IMG/VR virus record: IMGVR_UViG_3300038435_000063
Coordinates: 1-49,572 of that record
DNA: 49,572 bases
Strand: one strand, 5' to 3'
Source: a virus
The notes under the pieces were generated by a model. It was given only the letters and a program-made list of their open reading frames with translations. It searched no databases and was not told where the DNA came from. The translations under genes were made by a program, and so were the position numbers. This document shows, in pieces, positions 36,303-44,104 of this stretch (position 1 is the stretch's first letter; every line of letters starts with the position of its first letter).

Positions 36303-39296
36303 TTAGAAAGGCAGTTCAAAACACCACTGACCATCCTTCTTTTGCTCAATTCGTTTGGCGATTGCCGGCGGTAGCCTGGACTTCTCGTTATTGGTCAGGG
36401 CGCGAAATGACACGGTTTCGTAGCGGTGTCCGGAAAGCGTCTTGGTTTGCACCTCGCAAGGAATGTTCAGGGGGATTAGCCCGCCCGATAGGGCTTCCAG
36501 CGAATTAGGGGACGATGTAGGGGACGATCCCTTAAATAGATCGTCCCCGTTTTTGACCAATAAAGACGGGCTTAGGGACGATGGGGGACGATGGGGACGA
36601 TCTTTTTGCATACTGTGTGTGTCTCCTAGTGTGTCTCCGTTTCTTTCATCTCTCGAAACACTAGTATGTAAAAGATCGTCCCTATCGTCCCCATCGTCCC
36701 TTGAGCAGTGTTTATGCGGGTCTGCGCTAGGGACGATCTTTTCGAGAGATCGTCCCCATCGTCCCCCCTCATCGTCCCCATCGTCTGCCGAACAGGCTTC
36801 CCGCCGATCCTGGACGGTAATAGCGCGTTTGCCGCCGGACTTGCACTTATCAACCAAGACGCCGATGGCCCGCAAGTCGGGCTTGGCCCGACGCAGTTCG
36901 CTGGAGAGAACGTTGGTATGTTTCGGATACCGGGGCTGCCGTAGCTCAAGATCGGTGGCATGGCTGGCCAGCGTTTCCGCCAAGTCGGTTGCGGTGCCTT
37001 TCCAATCTTTAACCTGGGAATGATCCAGCCAGCGAATCAGGACCGTGGCAACTACACTGGCTTCCAGCGCCATGCGCCGCAATTCTTGCCGATGCTCATG
37101 GTAGGCTGGCACGAACTGCCCGGCGAAAGCGGTCCCAAGCTCGCAAGCATGAATCCAGTTTTCAGCCTGCGCCATTCGGGATTTACGAGCCAGGTTACAG
37201 CTGTTCTCGTTCTGCAACCCGGAAACCAGCGCATCAAGAATGCCGCCCAGGATGGCAGGTTGCGCCCGTTCAAATTCCGGGATGAACTCGGTTTCCGCCT
37301 TGCGTTCTTCTTCGGTCAGTTCGGGGCAGACAATCTTGATTAGCCGGTCGAGGAGGTCAGACGATTCGGCGAAGTCCGGGATGCCATTCAGGATGACCGG
37401 GCGGCATTCTCCGTAAATCTTTTCCTCGTCCTGCTGGTAAAAGCCCCGTGTCGCATAGCCGCTGCCGGTGACCAAGGAAGCAATGGCATCGGACAGCCAT
37501 TGCGGCAGCGAAGACACGTTATCAAAAGCCAGGAGGTAGTTGTTCTGGGCAGCTGTGGCCATGTCGCCTAGATCGCGGTGCAAGCCCCGGAGTTCGGCTT
37601 TGGCGACAGGATCGACCAACCGCCGGACCAAACGGCACAAGGTACTTTTGGCGCTCCCCGTTTCGCCGCCGACCATCAACCCGAAGTATGGACCCTGCCC
37701 CGAATAGCACGACAACAAGAACCCACGCAGCAAAATCCAATCCGAATCGGTCAGGTTGACAAATTTGCGCATCTGGTTCAAATCGCCACTGACCGGCAAA
37801 GGCAATGCTGCCGCATTCTGCGTCCGGAAGAACTTGACCGGGCAATCCTTGACCACGGACCAGCCCGTTTTCATCACCTTGGCAATTTCGCCGCCCGGTT
37901 GGTTCAGGTCGATCCAGATGACGTCCTCGCACCGGGCGATGCGTCTATAAACTTTAGAAACCGGGGCATCCAGTGCCAGGGCGGTAAAGGTATCAATTAC
38001 CTCGTCCAGAACGGTGCGCCCAATCACGGCAGCCAGGTCGTAGACTTTGCGGGAAACCCATTGCCGAAAGGCAGTGGAAGCAATCAGGCAATCGACCTTC
38101 CTGCCCTTTACCTGAATCGTGCAGCAAGGCAAGTCATCGGGGGTCTGCCAAAGTTCCACCTCAGCCCGCAGTTTCTCGACCAGCATCACGGACTGCTTGA
38201 CCTTTTTGCCTTTGCCCTCGCTGCCTTCCACGGCATTGGCTGCCGGCTCGTACTTGGCCCGGAAGTCCTGCCAGCCGATCTTTGCACATCGGTTATGCGA
38301 ACAGCTATAACCCTTGGTGCCATCGGTCCAGACCATGACAGTAGCAGCCTTGTCCGCTTCCCCGCAGAAAGGGCATTTCTCCAGCAGCCAGCGCTTGGCA
38401 TATTTGCCACTCGCGGGCTTCTCAAAATCAACGTGTATTTCGTGCTTCGCAAGAAAGGCTTCTACCCATGCAACGCTTGCGGAACTGTCCCCCGTGGGCG
38501 CTGGTCCTGGCTGGCCCGATCCTGATTCCTTCACCGCCTTGGGCTGCTCTGGACTACCCGCCAAGGCTTCCAGCAGTTCGCGCGGGACCACTTCCAGGGC
38601 TGCCGGAGCTTCCAGGATTGCCGACAACCGATGCGGTCTGTCCGGCAAGTCATCGCCCTTCCGTACCGCCGTGCCATATAGTTTGTTGATCCTGGACGGG
38701 TTGAAGACGGTGCAGTCGACGGCAATGTCGCCATCGCCGAACCGGGCATGCAGGGCTTTCAAGCAGCGCTCAATCAGGCTGATGTTTTCTGCCGTTCGCT
38801 CCAGCTGGACCGCGTAAAACAGATGCCCGCCGTTGCCGGAATCAGCCAGGATCGGCACGGGCCAACCTAGGCCATCCAGCCAGTCGCGGATTTGGCAGGC
38901 TTTGCGAATGGCGGCATCATGTTCTTCGTTCGTGGATGAAATCCCGGCAGGGCGTTGCCAGTCGCAATCAACCAGCATCCGCAGTATAAACTTTATCTCC
39001 GCGTCCGACGTGGTATGAACAGCCCGGAACTCTAGCCGGTTGTAGGCTCTGGCCCGAACCGCACCAATGCACGGATTCAAGGTCAGGTAAACTGCCGGCG
39101 CGCTGTACTGCTCGGCAACCATTTCCGCAGCTTTGGCGAGCTTATCAAGATCGTCATAATAGCCGCTGATGGTGCCATTCTTACCGCATTTCGGAGCGCG
39201 GAGTTCATAGACTTCGCCCGGCAGGCACCAATAGGCTAACACATCACGAATAGAAAATTGGGGTTGCGTTTTTGTAGAATTGTCGCTATTATTCAT
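36303..39296 (-). CDS. Primase–helicase replication protein
   Basis: 997 residues from ATG 39296 (MNNSDNSTKTQPQFS). The N-terminal part (about 90–250: LMLVDCDWQRPAGISST-like LVDCDWQRPAGIS, ADSGNGGHLFYAV, DIAVDCTVFNPSRINKLYGT) is an archaeo-eukaryotic-type primase. A zinc finger follows near residue 310 (CPFCGEADKA ... CSHNRC). Then comes a helicase with Walker A GGETGSAKST near residue 540 and Walker B LLAFDNVSS, like the D5/SF3-type partner. The C-terminus is acidic and low-complexity (ADDGDDEGG), where the DNA holds 13 octamer repeats. It would start and unwind phage DNA replication. Confidence 0.8.
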   Translation of the reverse strand: MNNSDNSTKTQPQFSIRDVLAYWCLPGEVYELRAPKCGKNGTISGYYDDLDKLAKAAEMVAEQYSAPAVYLTLNPCIGAVRARAYNRLEFRAVHTTSDAEIKFILRMLVDCDWQRPAGISSTNEEHDAAIRKACQIRDWLDGLGWPVPILADSGNGGHLFYAVQLERTAENISLIERCLKALHARFGDGDIAVDCTVFNPSRINKLYGTAVRKGDDLPDRPHRLSAILEAPAALEVVPRELLEALAGSPEQPKAVKESGSGQPGPAPTGDSSASVAWVEAFLAKHEIHVDFEKPASGKYAKRWLLEKCPFCGEADKAATVMVWTDGTKGYSCSHNRCAKIGWQDFRAKYEPAANAVEGSEGKGKKVKQSVMLVEKLRAEVELWQTPDDLPCCTIQVKGRKVDCLIASTAFRQWVSRKVYDLAAVIGRTVLDEVIDTFTALALDAPVSKVYRRIARCEDVIWIDLNQPGGEIAKVMKTGWSVVKDCPVKFFRTQNAAALPLPVSGDLNQMRKFVNLTDSDWILLRGFLLSCYSGQGPYFGLMVGGETGSAKSTLCRLVRRLVDPVAKAELRGLHRDLGDMATAAQNNYLLAFDNVSSLPQWLSDAIASLVTGSGYATRGFYQQDEEKIYGECRPVILNGIPDFAESSDLLDRLIKIVCPELTEEERKAETEFIPEFERAQPAILGGILDALVSGLQNENSCNLARKSRMAQAENWIHACELGTAFAGQFVPAYHEHRQELRRMALEASVVATVLIRWLDHSQVKDWKGTATDLAETLASHATDLELRQPRYPKHTNVLSSELRRAKPDLRAIGVLVDKCKSGGKRAITVQDRREACSADDGDDEGGRWGRSLEKIVPSADPHKHCSRDDGDDRDDLLHTSVSRDERNGDTLGDTHSMQKDRPHRPPSSLSPSLLVKNGDDLFKGSSPTSSPNSLEALSGGLIPLNIPCEVQTKTLSGHRYETVSFRALTNNEKSRLPPAIAKRIEQKKDGQWCFELPF
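36508..36779. repeat. Thirteen copies of GGGACGAT/ATCGTCCC in 272 bases (candidate origin iterons)
   Basis: Forward copies begin at 36509, 36521, 36575, 36585, 36594 and 36730. Reverse copies begin at 36540, 36675, 36684, 36693, 36749, 36758 and 36771. Neighbouring copies are spaced 9 to 12 bases apart, as in iteron arrays. They lie at the 3' end of the primase–helicase gene, in a stretch encoding a low-complexity linker. An origin of replication bound by this or another phage protein is inferred. Confidence 0.75.
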
Positions 39297-39306
39297 ATAT
39301 AGTAAT

Positions 39307-39354
39307 ACTCCTTGTTGGTGTGCGTAATACTCCTTGGTCTTACAACACTCCTTG
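39307..39354. repeat. Three repeats of ACTCCTTG upstream of the primase gene
   Basis: ACTCCTTG begins at 39307, 39329 and 39347. On the minus strand each reads CAAGGAGT, a perfect ribosome-site sequence; only the first lies at a usable distance from the ATG at 39296. The other two could be operator sites or decoy ribosome sites. Confidence 0.55.
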
Positions 39355-39390
39355 GGTTTTCTGGTTTCTTTGTTTGTTTTCAATTTCACC

Positions 39391-39417
39391 AGCCCGCAAG
39401 TAACATCCTTGCGGGCT
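39391..39417 (+). terminator. Hairpin with short T run (possible terminator)
   Basis: AGCCCGCAAG pairs perfectly with CTTGCGGGCT, followed on the plus strand by GCTTTTC. It lies between the two minus-strand genes, so its orientation is the reverse of expected; on the minus strand there is no T run. Confidence 0.4.
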
Positions 39418-39434
39418 GCTTTTCTAAATCTTAT

Positions 39435-39980
39435 CTAGCTCCACAAACGAATAATCTGCTGGTATTCATTCTCGGTCATTCGCCGGAAGTAATCGCGTTC
39501 GCCAACCGCTCCCGGCAAGTAGTCCCAGTAGGTCGTTTCCAGGGACCGGCGGATTTGTTTTTGCACGGTCGCCAGCTGTTGCGAGTAGGTCATATCCAGT
39601 AAATCAGCCGCCACAAAATACAACCGCCGTAAGAACACTCTGGGTATTTTCGGGTACAGACGCAAGGCGATGTCCTCCGCTCGCTGCATTCCATCTCGCT
39701 GTTCTTGGCGCTCAGTTTCCTGCCGCAACACCTCAGCCCGATGTTTATCGATCAGCCATTTCGGGGCATAATAGCCAACGAGGGTTGAATGCTCACCATC
39801 TTTCTGCTTCAAGCAATAGAACGGTTTGCGTTCAAGGAGCAGCTGCTTTTTGATTCGCCCGGTCAGGCTGGAAATGCCCGGCTCAAACATCTCATAGTCA
39901 GCTGGCAAGGTCAGGGTTTCGCCCGTCTCCTTGCACCAGTAGGAACCATCCGACCTCGCCCAAATGTTGAATACGCTCAT
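39435..39980 (-). CDS. Hypothetical helical protein
   Basis: 181 residues. MSVFNIWARSDGSYWCKETG, FEPGISSLTGRIKKQLLLER, a charged middle region and RLYPKIPRVFLRRLYFVAAD. No family recognised. Its ATG overlaps the stop of the HTH gene (TAATG), so it is co-translated and probably part of the leftward early operon with the primase gene. Confidence 0.5.
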   Translation of the reverse strand: MSVFNIWARSDGSYWCKETGETLTLPADYEMFEPGISSLTGRIKKQLLLERKPFYCLKQKDGEHSTLVGYYAPKWLIDKHRAEVLRQETERQEQRDGMQRAEDIALRLYPKIPRVFLRRLYFVAADLLDMTYSQQLATVQKQIRRSLETTYWDYLPGAVGERDYFRRMTENEYQQIIRLWS

Positions 39981-40192
39981 TATTTCTTAGCCTCAAATTC
40001 AGTAACTAAATCCCGATCCTGCACAGCTGTCATTCTTTTCTTCAGCGCCTGCAACTCCGACAGCAAATACCGCCGATGCCCGCCTCTGGTGATGCAAGAC
40101 GGCATCACCACGCCGCGCTTGTGTAGCGCTTTGAGAATCCAATTTGTGATGCCCAGGTATGCAGCTGCTTGACTGGTTGAATAAATGATCAT
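39980..40192 (-). CDS. MerR-like HTH protein (excisionase or regulator)
   Basis: 70 residues. STSQAAAYLGITNWILKALH and GHRRYLLSELQALKKR show the winged-helix fold of the MerR/excisionase group (HTH_17). It is the first gene of the leftward operon, next to the divergent control region. A role as excisionase (recombination directionality factor) or as transcription regulator is inferred. AGAGGT lies upstream of the ATG, about 12 bases away. Confidence 0.7.
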   Translation of the reverse strand: MIIYSTSQAAAYLGITNWILKALHKRGVVMPSCITRGGHRRYLLSELQALKKRMTAVQDRDLVTEFEAKK

Positions 40193-40231
40193 TATTTTTT
40201 TACCTCTGCGGAAAATTGTAGCATTTCACTA

Positions 40232-40261
40232 TTGTATTAGTATAGTCCAATTTATTATACT
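40232..40261 (+). promoter_or_regulatory. Rightward early promoter with mirrored leftward -10
   Basis: TTGTAT (40232–40237), 18 bases, TATACT (40256–40261). AGTATA at 40239–40244 is the same box on the other strand, so AGTATA and TATACT form an inverted repeat between divergent operons. Confidence 0.5.
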
Positions 40262-40297
40262 TCGTATGTAAGTGATTTAGTAAATGTAATTGCAATG

Positions 40298-40347
40298 AGC
40301 GGCAAGGTTGTTGGCTCGGTGCTGACGACCTTCGCCGCTTTTTTTTA
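40298..40347 (+). terminator. Terminator/attenuator in the rightward leader
   Basis: AGCGGC and AAGGT pair with ACCTT and GCCGCT across a loop of about 19 bases, followed by eight T's. It lies after the promoter and before the first gene at 40404, so it may control read-through or end a short leader RNA. Confidence 0.7.
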
Positions 40348-40403
40348 TGTGATTAAGGTTACAACAATGGAAAAGAAATACTGAACTTCAACTGGAGATG
40401 AGC

Positions 40404-40637
40404 ATGAAAGAAGATATTCCCATTTGGCACAAAAGCCTAGCAGACCGTCAGCCCATGAAACTGGATGTATCGGAAGACGGCAAGACCATTGCCGTGCAGG
40501 ACAGCCAGGGCAAGCCCATTAGCGTAGCGGTCCCGCTGGGCGCAAGATTAGACATTAGCGTGATTGGCAGCGGCTTGGTTTACCGACATCGCCGCACAGC
40601 GCAAGGCAACAGCATTTTTGCAGGAGAAGAGGCATGA
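40404..40637 (+). CDS. Small protein, first of rightward operon
   Basis: 77 residues from ATG 40404 (GGAG six bases upstream; the ATG at 40398 abuts GGAG). MKEDIPIWHKSLADRQPMKL then a beta-rich part with LGARLDISVIGSGLVYRHRR. Stop and next start overlap (ATGA). Unknown function. Confidence 0.5.
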   Translation: MKEDIPIWHKSLADRQPMKLDVSEDGKTIAVQDSQGKPISVAVPLGARLDISVIGSGLVYRHRRTAQGNSIFAGEEA

Positions 40638-40774
40638 CCATTGACGTCGGCAACCAAAAGGTGATATCGAGGGCAAAAGCCCTGTCAGTGAATATCGGCA
40701 GAAGTAGAAGTATAAACTTTAACACGCTGACCAGTCCCGCCCGGCTGGTTGGCAATGGAGGCAACAATGATTAA
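40634..40774 (+). CDS. Tiny protein (46 residues)
   Basis: MTIDVGNQKVISRAKALSVN then IGRSRSINFNTLTSPARLVG. A GGAGAAGAGG ribosome site precedes the ATG. It overlaps its neighbours on both sides. The INFN codons carry one of the AT-rich TATAAACTTTAAC motifs (40711). Unknown function. Confidence 0.4.
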   Translation: MTIDVGNQKVISRAKALSVNIGRSRSINFNTLTSPARLVGNGGNND

Positions 40775-40934
40775 ATATCGGCTCGCTTGGGGCTTCCACG
40801 GCGAGCAATTAGAAGCGGTTAAGGTTCGCGAAAGCCCCAGGCGCTACTATGTGGAGTACGAGCTAGACCTTCGCCGCTATGAATGGCATTGGGCTGGCGG
40901 CAGTATCGGCGGCATGAGCAGCAAAAAGAACTAG
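40767..40934 (+). CDS. Tiny protein (55 residues)
   Basis: MIKYRLAWGFHGEQLEAVKV ... EYELDLRRYEWHWAGG. GGAGG precedes the ATG. It overlaps the gene before and, by about 50 bases, the frame after. Unknown function. Confidence 0.45.
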   Translation: MIKYRLAWGFHGEQLEAVKVRESPRRYYVEYELDLRRYEWHWAGGSIGGMSSKKN

Positions 40935-41242
40935 ACGGGCTGGCCTTGATGATGCACGAAATATCAAAAGGTTCATGGCCACGATTGCTCATGGCGTACA
41001 ATAACGTGAAACGCCAATGCGAGATACACGACATACCTTTTGAACAAGTCAAGCGAACGAAGTCCTGGGACATCGTAAACGATGCGTTGCAAACCTACGA
41101 CATCAGTTTCTATCGGCTGCGAAAACAGGCGGCAGCCCGCCGCCTTGGCCCCGCAGACCGCCGGGCATGGCCTAGGCTGGAATTATTGCCCGGCATCAAT
41201 CGCCCGAACAGCAAGTTAAATTTTAACCGGAGACGAACATGA
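40883..41242 (+). CDS. Small helical protein, paralogue of the gene at 41493
   Basis: 119 residues. WPRLLMAYNNVKRQCEIHDI, RTKSWDIVNDALQTYDIS and FYRLRKQ match the corresponding parts of the 41493 protein (HPKLLMARNNVVRYLEKH, RTRSWKLIREVMDEYDVP, YYRLSRQ). The true start is uncertain because the ATG at 40883 lies within the previous gene and lacks a ribosome site. Its stop overlaps the next start (ATGA). Unknown function. Confidence 0.5.
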   Translation: MALGWRQYRRHEQQKELDGLALMMHEISKGSWPRLLMAYNNVKRQCEIHDIPFEQVKRTKSWDIVNDALQTYDISFYRLRKQAAARRLGPADRRAWPRLELLPGINRPNSKLNFNRRRT

Positions 41243-41496
41243 GCGAACTATTGAATTACCCTGGCTTCTCAATCGAGAAGCATGACGACGGCAGTGCAAC
41301 CTTGAGTCACGTTGACGCCGGTTTGAATGGCGCAGTCCATTACCGCGTAGGCGCAGCCCTTGAGTATGTGATGCTCGGGCGCAGGCCAGCCAAGGGAACC
41401 GAAAGGAAATTTCACAAGCTGCTGATGAAGGCAGACGCCGCCTTGAAAGAAATGTACCACGCTGCGGGGGTGGAACTGAAAAAGGAGAAGCAATGA
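41239..41496 (+). CDS. Small protein of the early operon
   Basis: 85 residues. MSELLNYPGFSIEKHDDGSA, then VHYRVGAALEYVMLGRRPAK and a lysine-rich C-terminus. GGAG lies before the ATG; the AT-rich motif AAGTTAAATTTTAACC (41213–41228) lies directly upstream. It overlaps its neighbours by ATGA on each side. Unknown function. Confidence 0.55.
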   Translation: MSELLNYPGFSIEKHDDGSATLSHVDAGLNGAVHYRVGAALEYVMLGRRPAKGTERKFHKLLMKADAALKEMYHAAGVELKKEKQ

Positions 41497-41813
41497 CAAA
41501 ATTCCAACAAGCAAAAATGAAGACAAACTACACTGCAAAGTTGCCCGTTCATGAGCAGATGCAGCTGAACGACCTCGCCCGCTTGTGGCTAAACTTGCGG
41601 CAACACAAGCATCCGAAACTACTGATGGCTCGCAACAATGTTGTCCGCTATCTGGAAAAGCACTACTGGTTGACCTTCGAGGAAATGGGCGAGGTCAACC
41701 GAACCCGATCCTGGAAGCTCATCCGGGAAGTGATGGATGAATACGACGTGCCGTATTACCGGCTCAGTCGGCAACTGGCATTCATTTTCGGGGATACAGG
41801 GGTGATGGTATGA
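41493..41813 (+). CDS. Small helical protein, paralogue of the gene at 40883
   Basis: 106 residues with LNDLARLWLNLRQHKHPKLL, MARNNVVRYLEKH and RTRSWKLIREVMDEYDVPYY. Similar over about 70 residues to the 40883 product. The two copies flank the 41239 gene. Unknown function; a small DNA- or RNA-binding role is only a guess. Confidence 0.55.
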   Translation: MTKFQQAKMKTNYTAKLPVHEQMQLNDLARLWLNLRQHKHPKLLMARNNVVRYLEKHYWLTFEEMGEVNRTRSWKLIREVMDEYDVPYYRLSRQLAFIFGDTGVMV

Positions 41814-42013
41814 CCCAATCTTTCAAAGTCGGCTACGCCCACGGCGCGGCAGTAGGGTTTGCCGCATGTGGCTTCTACAAGGGCTATATCGCTGGTGCAA
41901 TGCTGGTCCTGTCCATCGTGGCGGGACCGTGGCACCAGCCTGACCGCGTACCGAGTCTGAATCTAAATCTTAACAAGGAGCAAAGTGAAACAAGAAATAG
42001 TTCTAAATCTTAA
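41810..42013 (+). CDS. Small membrane protein
   Basis: 67 residues, coupled by ATGA. GYAHGAAVGFAACGFYKGYI and AGAMLVLSIVAGPW form a hydrophobic, glycine/alanine-rich stretch, one long or two short membrane segments. A holin-like or superinfection-related role is possible, but no other lysis gene lies next to it. Confidence 0.45.
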   Translation: MTQSFKVGYAHGAAVGFAACGFYKGYIAGAMLVLSIVAGPWHQPDRVPSLNLNLNKEQSETRNSSKS

Positions 42014-42614
42014 CAGTTACATCGCCAGCCCGATGACCCCAGCGCGGGGCAGGCTGATCGACATCCAGAAGCAATCGGGCATGAGTAGATGCCGATCCGT
42101 GGACAAGAAAAACGCCGCGCTCATGAAATATCTTGAGCAAGCAGGCCTAAGCCCGGACGAATATAAGCAGCTGGAGAAGGACGCAAATTGCCCGTGGTAT
42201 CGGGACTGCGGCGGGTATATTGTACTCCCGCAGCAACACTTCCTGGCAGCCCTAGTGCAGTCGTGCTATACCGCCCCAGCTGGTGCCAGACTAGACCGCG
42301 ACAACCTCCGCTCGCTACTGAAAGTCACGGACTTCCAGACCGACCGGCGGGATGCGGATGGTAAATTTGAGCGGTTCATCCCGGTCAAGGATGGCAGCGG
42401 AAAGTCCCTTTCCAACCAGCGCCAGTTTCGGAGCGATGAATTTATTGCCAATTCGGTAGCCATCGGCACGCTGGAATATGATGAAGGCGACATCAAGCCG
42501 AAATCGTTGGAGCAGCTGATTACCTACGCCGGCAAGTACATCGGGACCGGCAGTTGCAGGAAGATGGGTTACGGGCGCTTTGAAGTCCTGAAGATTGATC
42601 CAAAGCCAAAATAA
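41985..42614 (+). CDS. Early protein of unknown function with GTGSCRKMGYGRF ending
   Basis: 209 residues, start GTG 41985 with AAGGAG upstream. The C-terminal segment (LEQLITYAGKYIGTGSCRKM, GYGRFEVLKI) looks like a glycine-rich loop that I recall from RAMP-like or single-strand-binding-type phage proteins, but I cannot name the family. Length and early-operon position fit a replication or recombination accessory protein. Two copies of TCTAAATCTTAACA flank its start. Confidence 0.45.
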   Translation: MKQEIVLNLNSYIASPMTPARGRLIDIQKQSGMSRCRSVDKKNAALMKYLEQAGLSPDEYKQLEKDANCPWYRDCGGYIVLPQQHFLAALVQSCYTAPAGARLDRDNLRSLLKVTDFQTDRRDADGKFERFIPVKDGSGKSLSNQRQFRSDEFIANSVAIGTLEYDEGDIKPKSLEQLITYAGKYIGTGSCRKMGYGRFEVLKIDPKPK

Positions 42615-43057
42615 CGGCAGAGGCAACGCCAACGGCTTCGGCTAGGGCATCGGCAATGACGACGTTACTTTTTTCATAGCCCCGTCATCGGCTGAGACAA
42701 CGACGATGACAACGGCATCGGCAACGCAATGACGACGATACTTTTATCTCTGTCGCAGGCGCTCACTACGCCATCGGCAACGTCCAGGGCGCAGGCTCTG
42801 CCGACGACAACGACGATGTTTCTTTTTCGCCCGCTTACTTGCCGCCGGCTTCGGCTACGACATCGCTAAGCCAAAGGCAACGACTCTGACGATGATTCTT
42901 TTTTCGTCGGCAACGCCAACGGCAATGCCAACGGCGAAGGCTGAGGCTGAGCCAACGGCTGAGACCATGACAACGGTTCTTTTTCCAAAGGCAAAGCCAT
43001 CGGCAACCTCGTCGGCATCGGCGAAGACATCGCCACCGACAATCACAACGACAAACG
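42615..43057. repeat. Degenerate repeat region, non-coding or decayed gene
   Basis: About 440 bases with at least five degenerate units, each rich in GGCAACG or GCCAACGG and ending in ACGACGATNCTTTTT-like sequence, spaced about 60–85 bases apart. No intact gene; one frame gives Gly-Ile-Gly-Asn-rich stretches ending in DDxSFF, interrupted by stops. It is either a decayed repetitive protein gene or a repeat array acting at DNA level. Confidence 0.55.
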
Positions 43058-43096
43058 AAAACAGGGCAAGGTTAATATTTAACCTTGCCCTGTTTT
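43058..43096. terminator. Strong bidirectional terminator (18-bp perfect stem)
   Basis: 43058–43075 pairs perfectly with 43079–43096 around a three-base loop; the stem starts AAAACAGGGCAAGG and ends with TTTT. It ends the early operon and its degenerate repeat tail. Confidence 0.9.
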
Positions 43097-43121
43097 GCTT
43101 GGAACCGCCCTATATTGATGT

Positions 43122-43397
43122 ATGGATACAATCATGCCTTTTGGCAAATACAAGGGGATGCCGGTCAGCGAACTGCCCCTGGACTATCTCCGCTGGCTCA
43201 GCGAAAATTGCGAACTCCGGGGCGAACTGATCGCAGCTGTAGATTTCGCGATCAACGGTCCTAGTGCAGCCAGGCCAGCCCCGAAACAGAAACCCGAAGC
43301 GATCAGGCTTTGGCAGGCTCGCTTGCTGTCCAAGTACAGCGCCGATCTTGAGATTGTGGCAGCGCTACAGGAAGCTTTTGCAACTTTGCCGCTTTAG
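43122..43397 (+). CDS. DUF3820-like protein
   Basis: 91 residues. MPFGKYKGMPVSELPLDYLR is the hallmark of the DUF3820 family, short proteins found alone or joined to exonucleases; the RGELIAAVDFAI segment follows. Its exact role is unknown. TATATT (43111–43116) lies five bases before the ATG. It is closed by the terminator at 43460. Confidence 0.8.
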   Translation: MDTIMPFGKYKGMPVSELPLDYLRWLSENCELRGELIAAVDFAINGPSAARPAPKQKPEAIRLWQARLLSKYSADLEIVAALQEAFATLPL

Positions 43398-43452
43398 GAA
43401 ATTAAGAGGAAAAATCTGGTCTGGCATTAGAACACACATATCGATATAGTTG

Positions 43453-43518
43453 AACACATAAGCCCCTGATGTCCGGGGGCTTTTTCATTTCGATAACACA
43501 TAAGCGAGAGAACACATA
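43453..43518 (+). repeat. Three AACACATA repeats around the next promoter region
   Basis: AACACATA occurs at 43453, 43495 and 43511, with a related AACACACATA at 43431. The last copy ends at the ATG of the gene at 43518. They may be operator sites for that two-gene unit. Confidence 0.4.
43460..43485 (+). terminator. Rho-independent terminator
   Basis: AAGCCCC pairs with GGGGCTT around a short loop, followed by a T run. It ends the DUF3820-like gene transcript. Confidence 0.8.
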
Positions 43519-43895
43519 TGGAAGAGAACGAAGACGAGTTCATTTCTGCCCTTAGACAGCAGCTGGCGGAACATGCCGCTAGGCCCAAGCCCACGCCCGT
43601 TTATTGCCCTCAATGCGAGAGCGTCTTGACCGTGGAAGATGCTTATTTCCAATTGCGTGAGGTCTGTATCCATGCTGACGGCTCGTCACAGATGGGCGAT
43701 GTGATACAGGACTACACGCGCGTATCAGACGCGGTCCGGTGCCAGTGCGATGGCAGACTGTGGACTTTCGATCAGCTGGCTGGCTCGCTGGCATTCGGTA
43801 CGCTGACGACCCGTTCGCCCGAAGACGATGAACCCGAAGACGACGATGATGAAGAGGAAGGCGACGATGCCGCAGCTGCGAAAGGTGGTGACTGA
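43518..43895 (+). CDS. Zinc-finger-containing acidic protein
   Basis: 125 residues. CPQC near residue 33 and CQC near 77 suggest a zinc-binding fold. The C-terminus is strongly acidic (DDEPEDDDDEEEGDD), perhaps a nucleic-acid mimic. Its stop overlaps the next start (TGATG). Unknown function; acidic phage proteins sometimes block DNA-binding host proteins. Confidence 0.5.
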   Translation: MEENEDEFISALRQQLAEHAARPKPTPVYCPQCESVLTVEDAYFQLREVCIHADGSSQMGDVIQDYTRVSDAVRCQCDGRLWTFDQLAGSLAFGTLTTRSPEDDEPEDDDDEEEGDDAAAAKGGD

Positions 43896-44104
43896 TGCTG
43901 ATTGCTTTTGCCATCGGTGACAGTGATTGCCAGCATTGCGTTTGCCAGATTGACAAGGTTGAGGATGCGTTGCCGGACTTGCTGGAAGAGATAGATGGAT
44001 GCTTCCCGATCCAGCTCTACACGGTCTTCGAGTTCAAGGATGGGCAGCAGAATCACCTCTTTTGCGATGTGGGCTATTGGGAAAAGGAGGACGCAGAGGA
44101 CTGA
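43895..44104 (+). CDS. Small cysteine-containing protein
   Basis: 69 residues, MLIAFAIGDSDCQHCVCQID then a mixed alpha/beta part. CxxCxC is a possible metal site. It is coupled to the preceding acidic protein by a TGATG overlap. Unknown function. Confidence 0.5.
   Translation: MLIAFAIGDSDCQHCVCQIDKVEDALPDLLEEIDGCFPIQLYTVFEFKDGQQNHLFCDVGYWEKEDAED

Noticed and set aside
42855-43230. Frames of 63 and 112 residues in the degenerate repeat region
   Set aside because: They reflect the repeated GGC/ACG composition, lack start signals, and the plus-strand frame runs through the strong terminator at 43058.
43579-44056. Minus-strand serine-rich frame opposite the acidic protein
   Set aside because: The serines are the complement of the GAC/GAA/GAT-rich acidic tail. 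It is not related to the real poly-serine genes.
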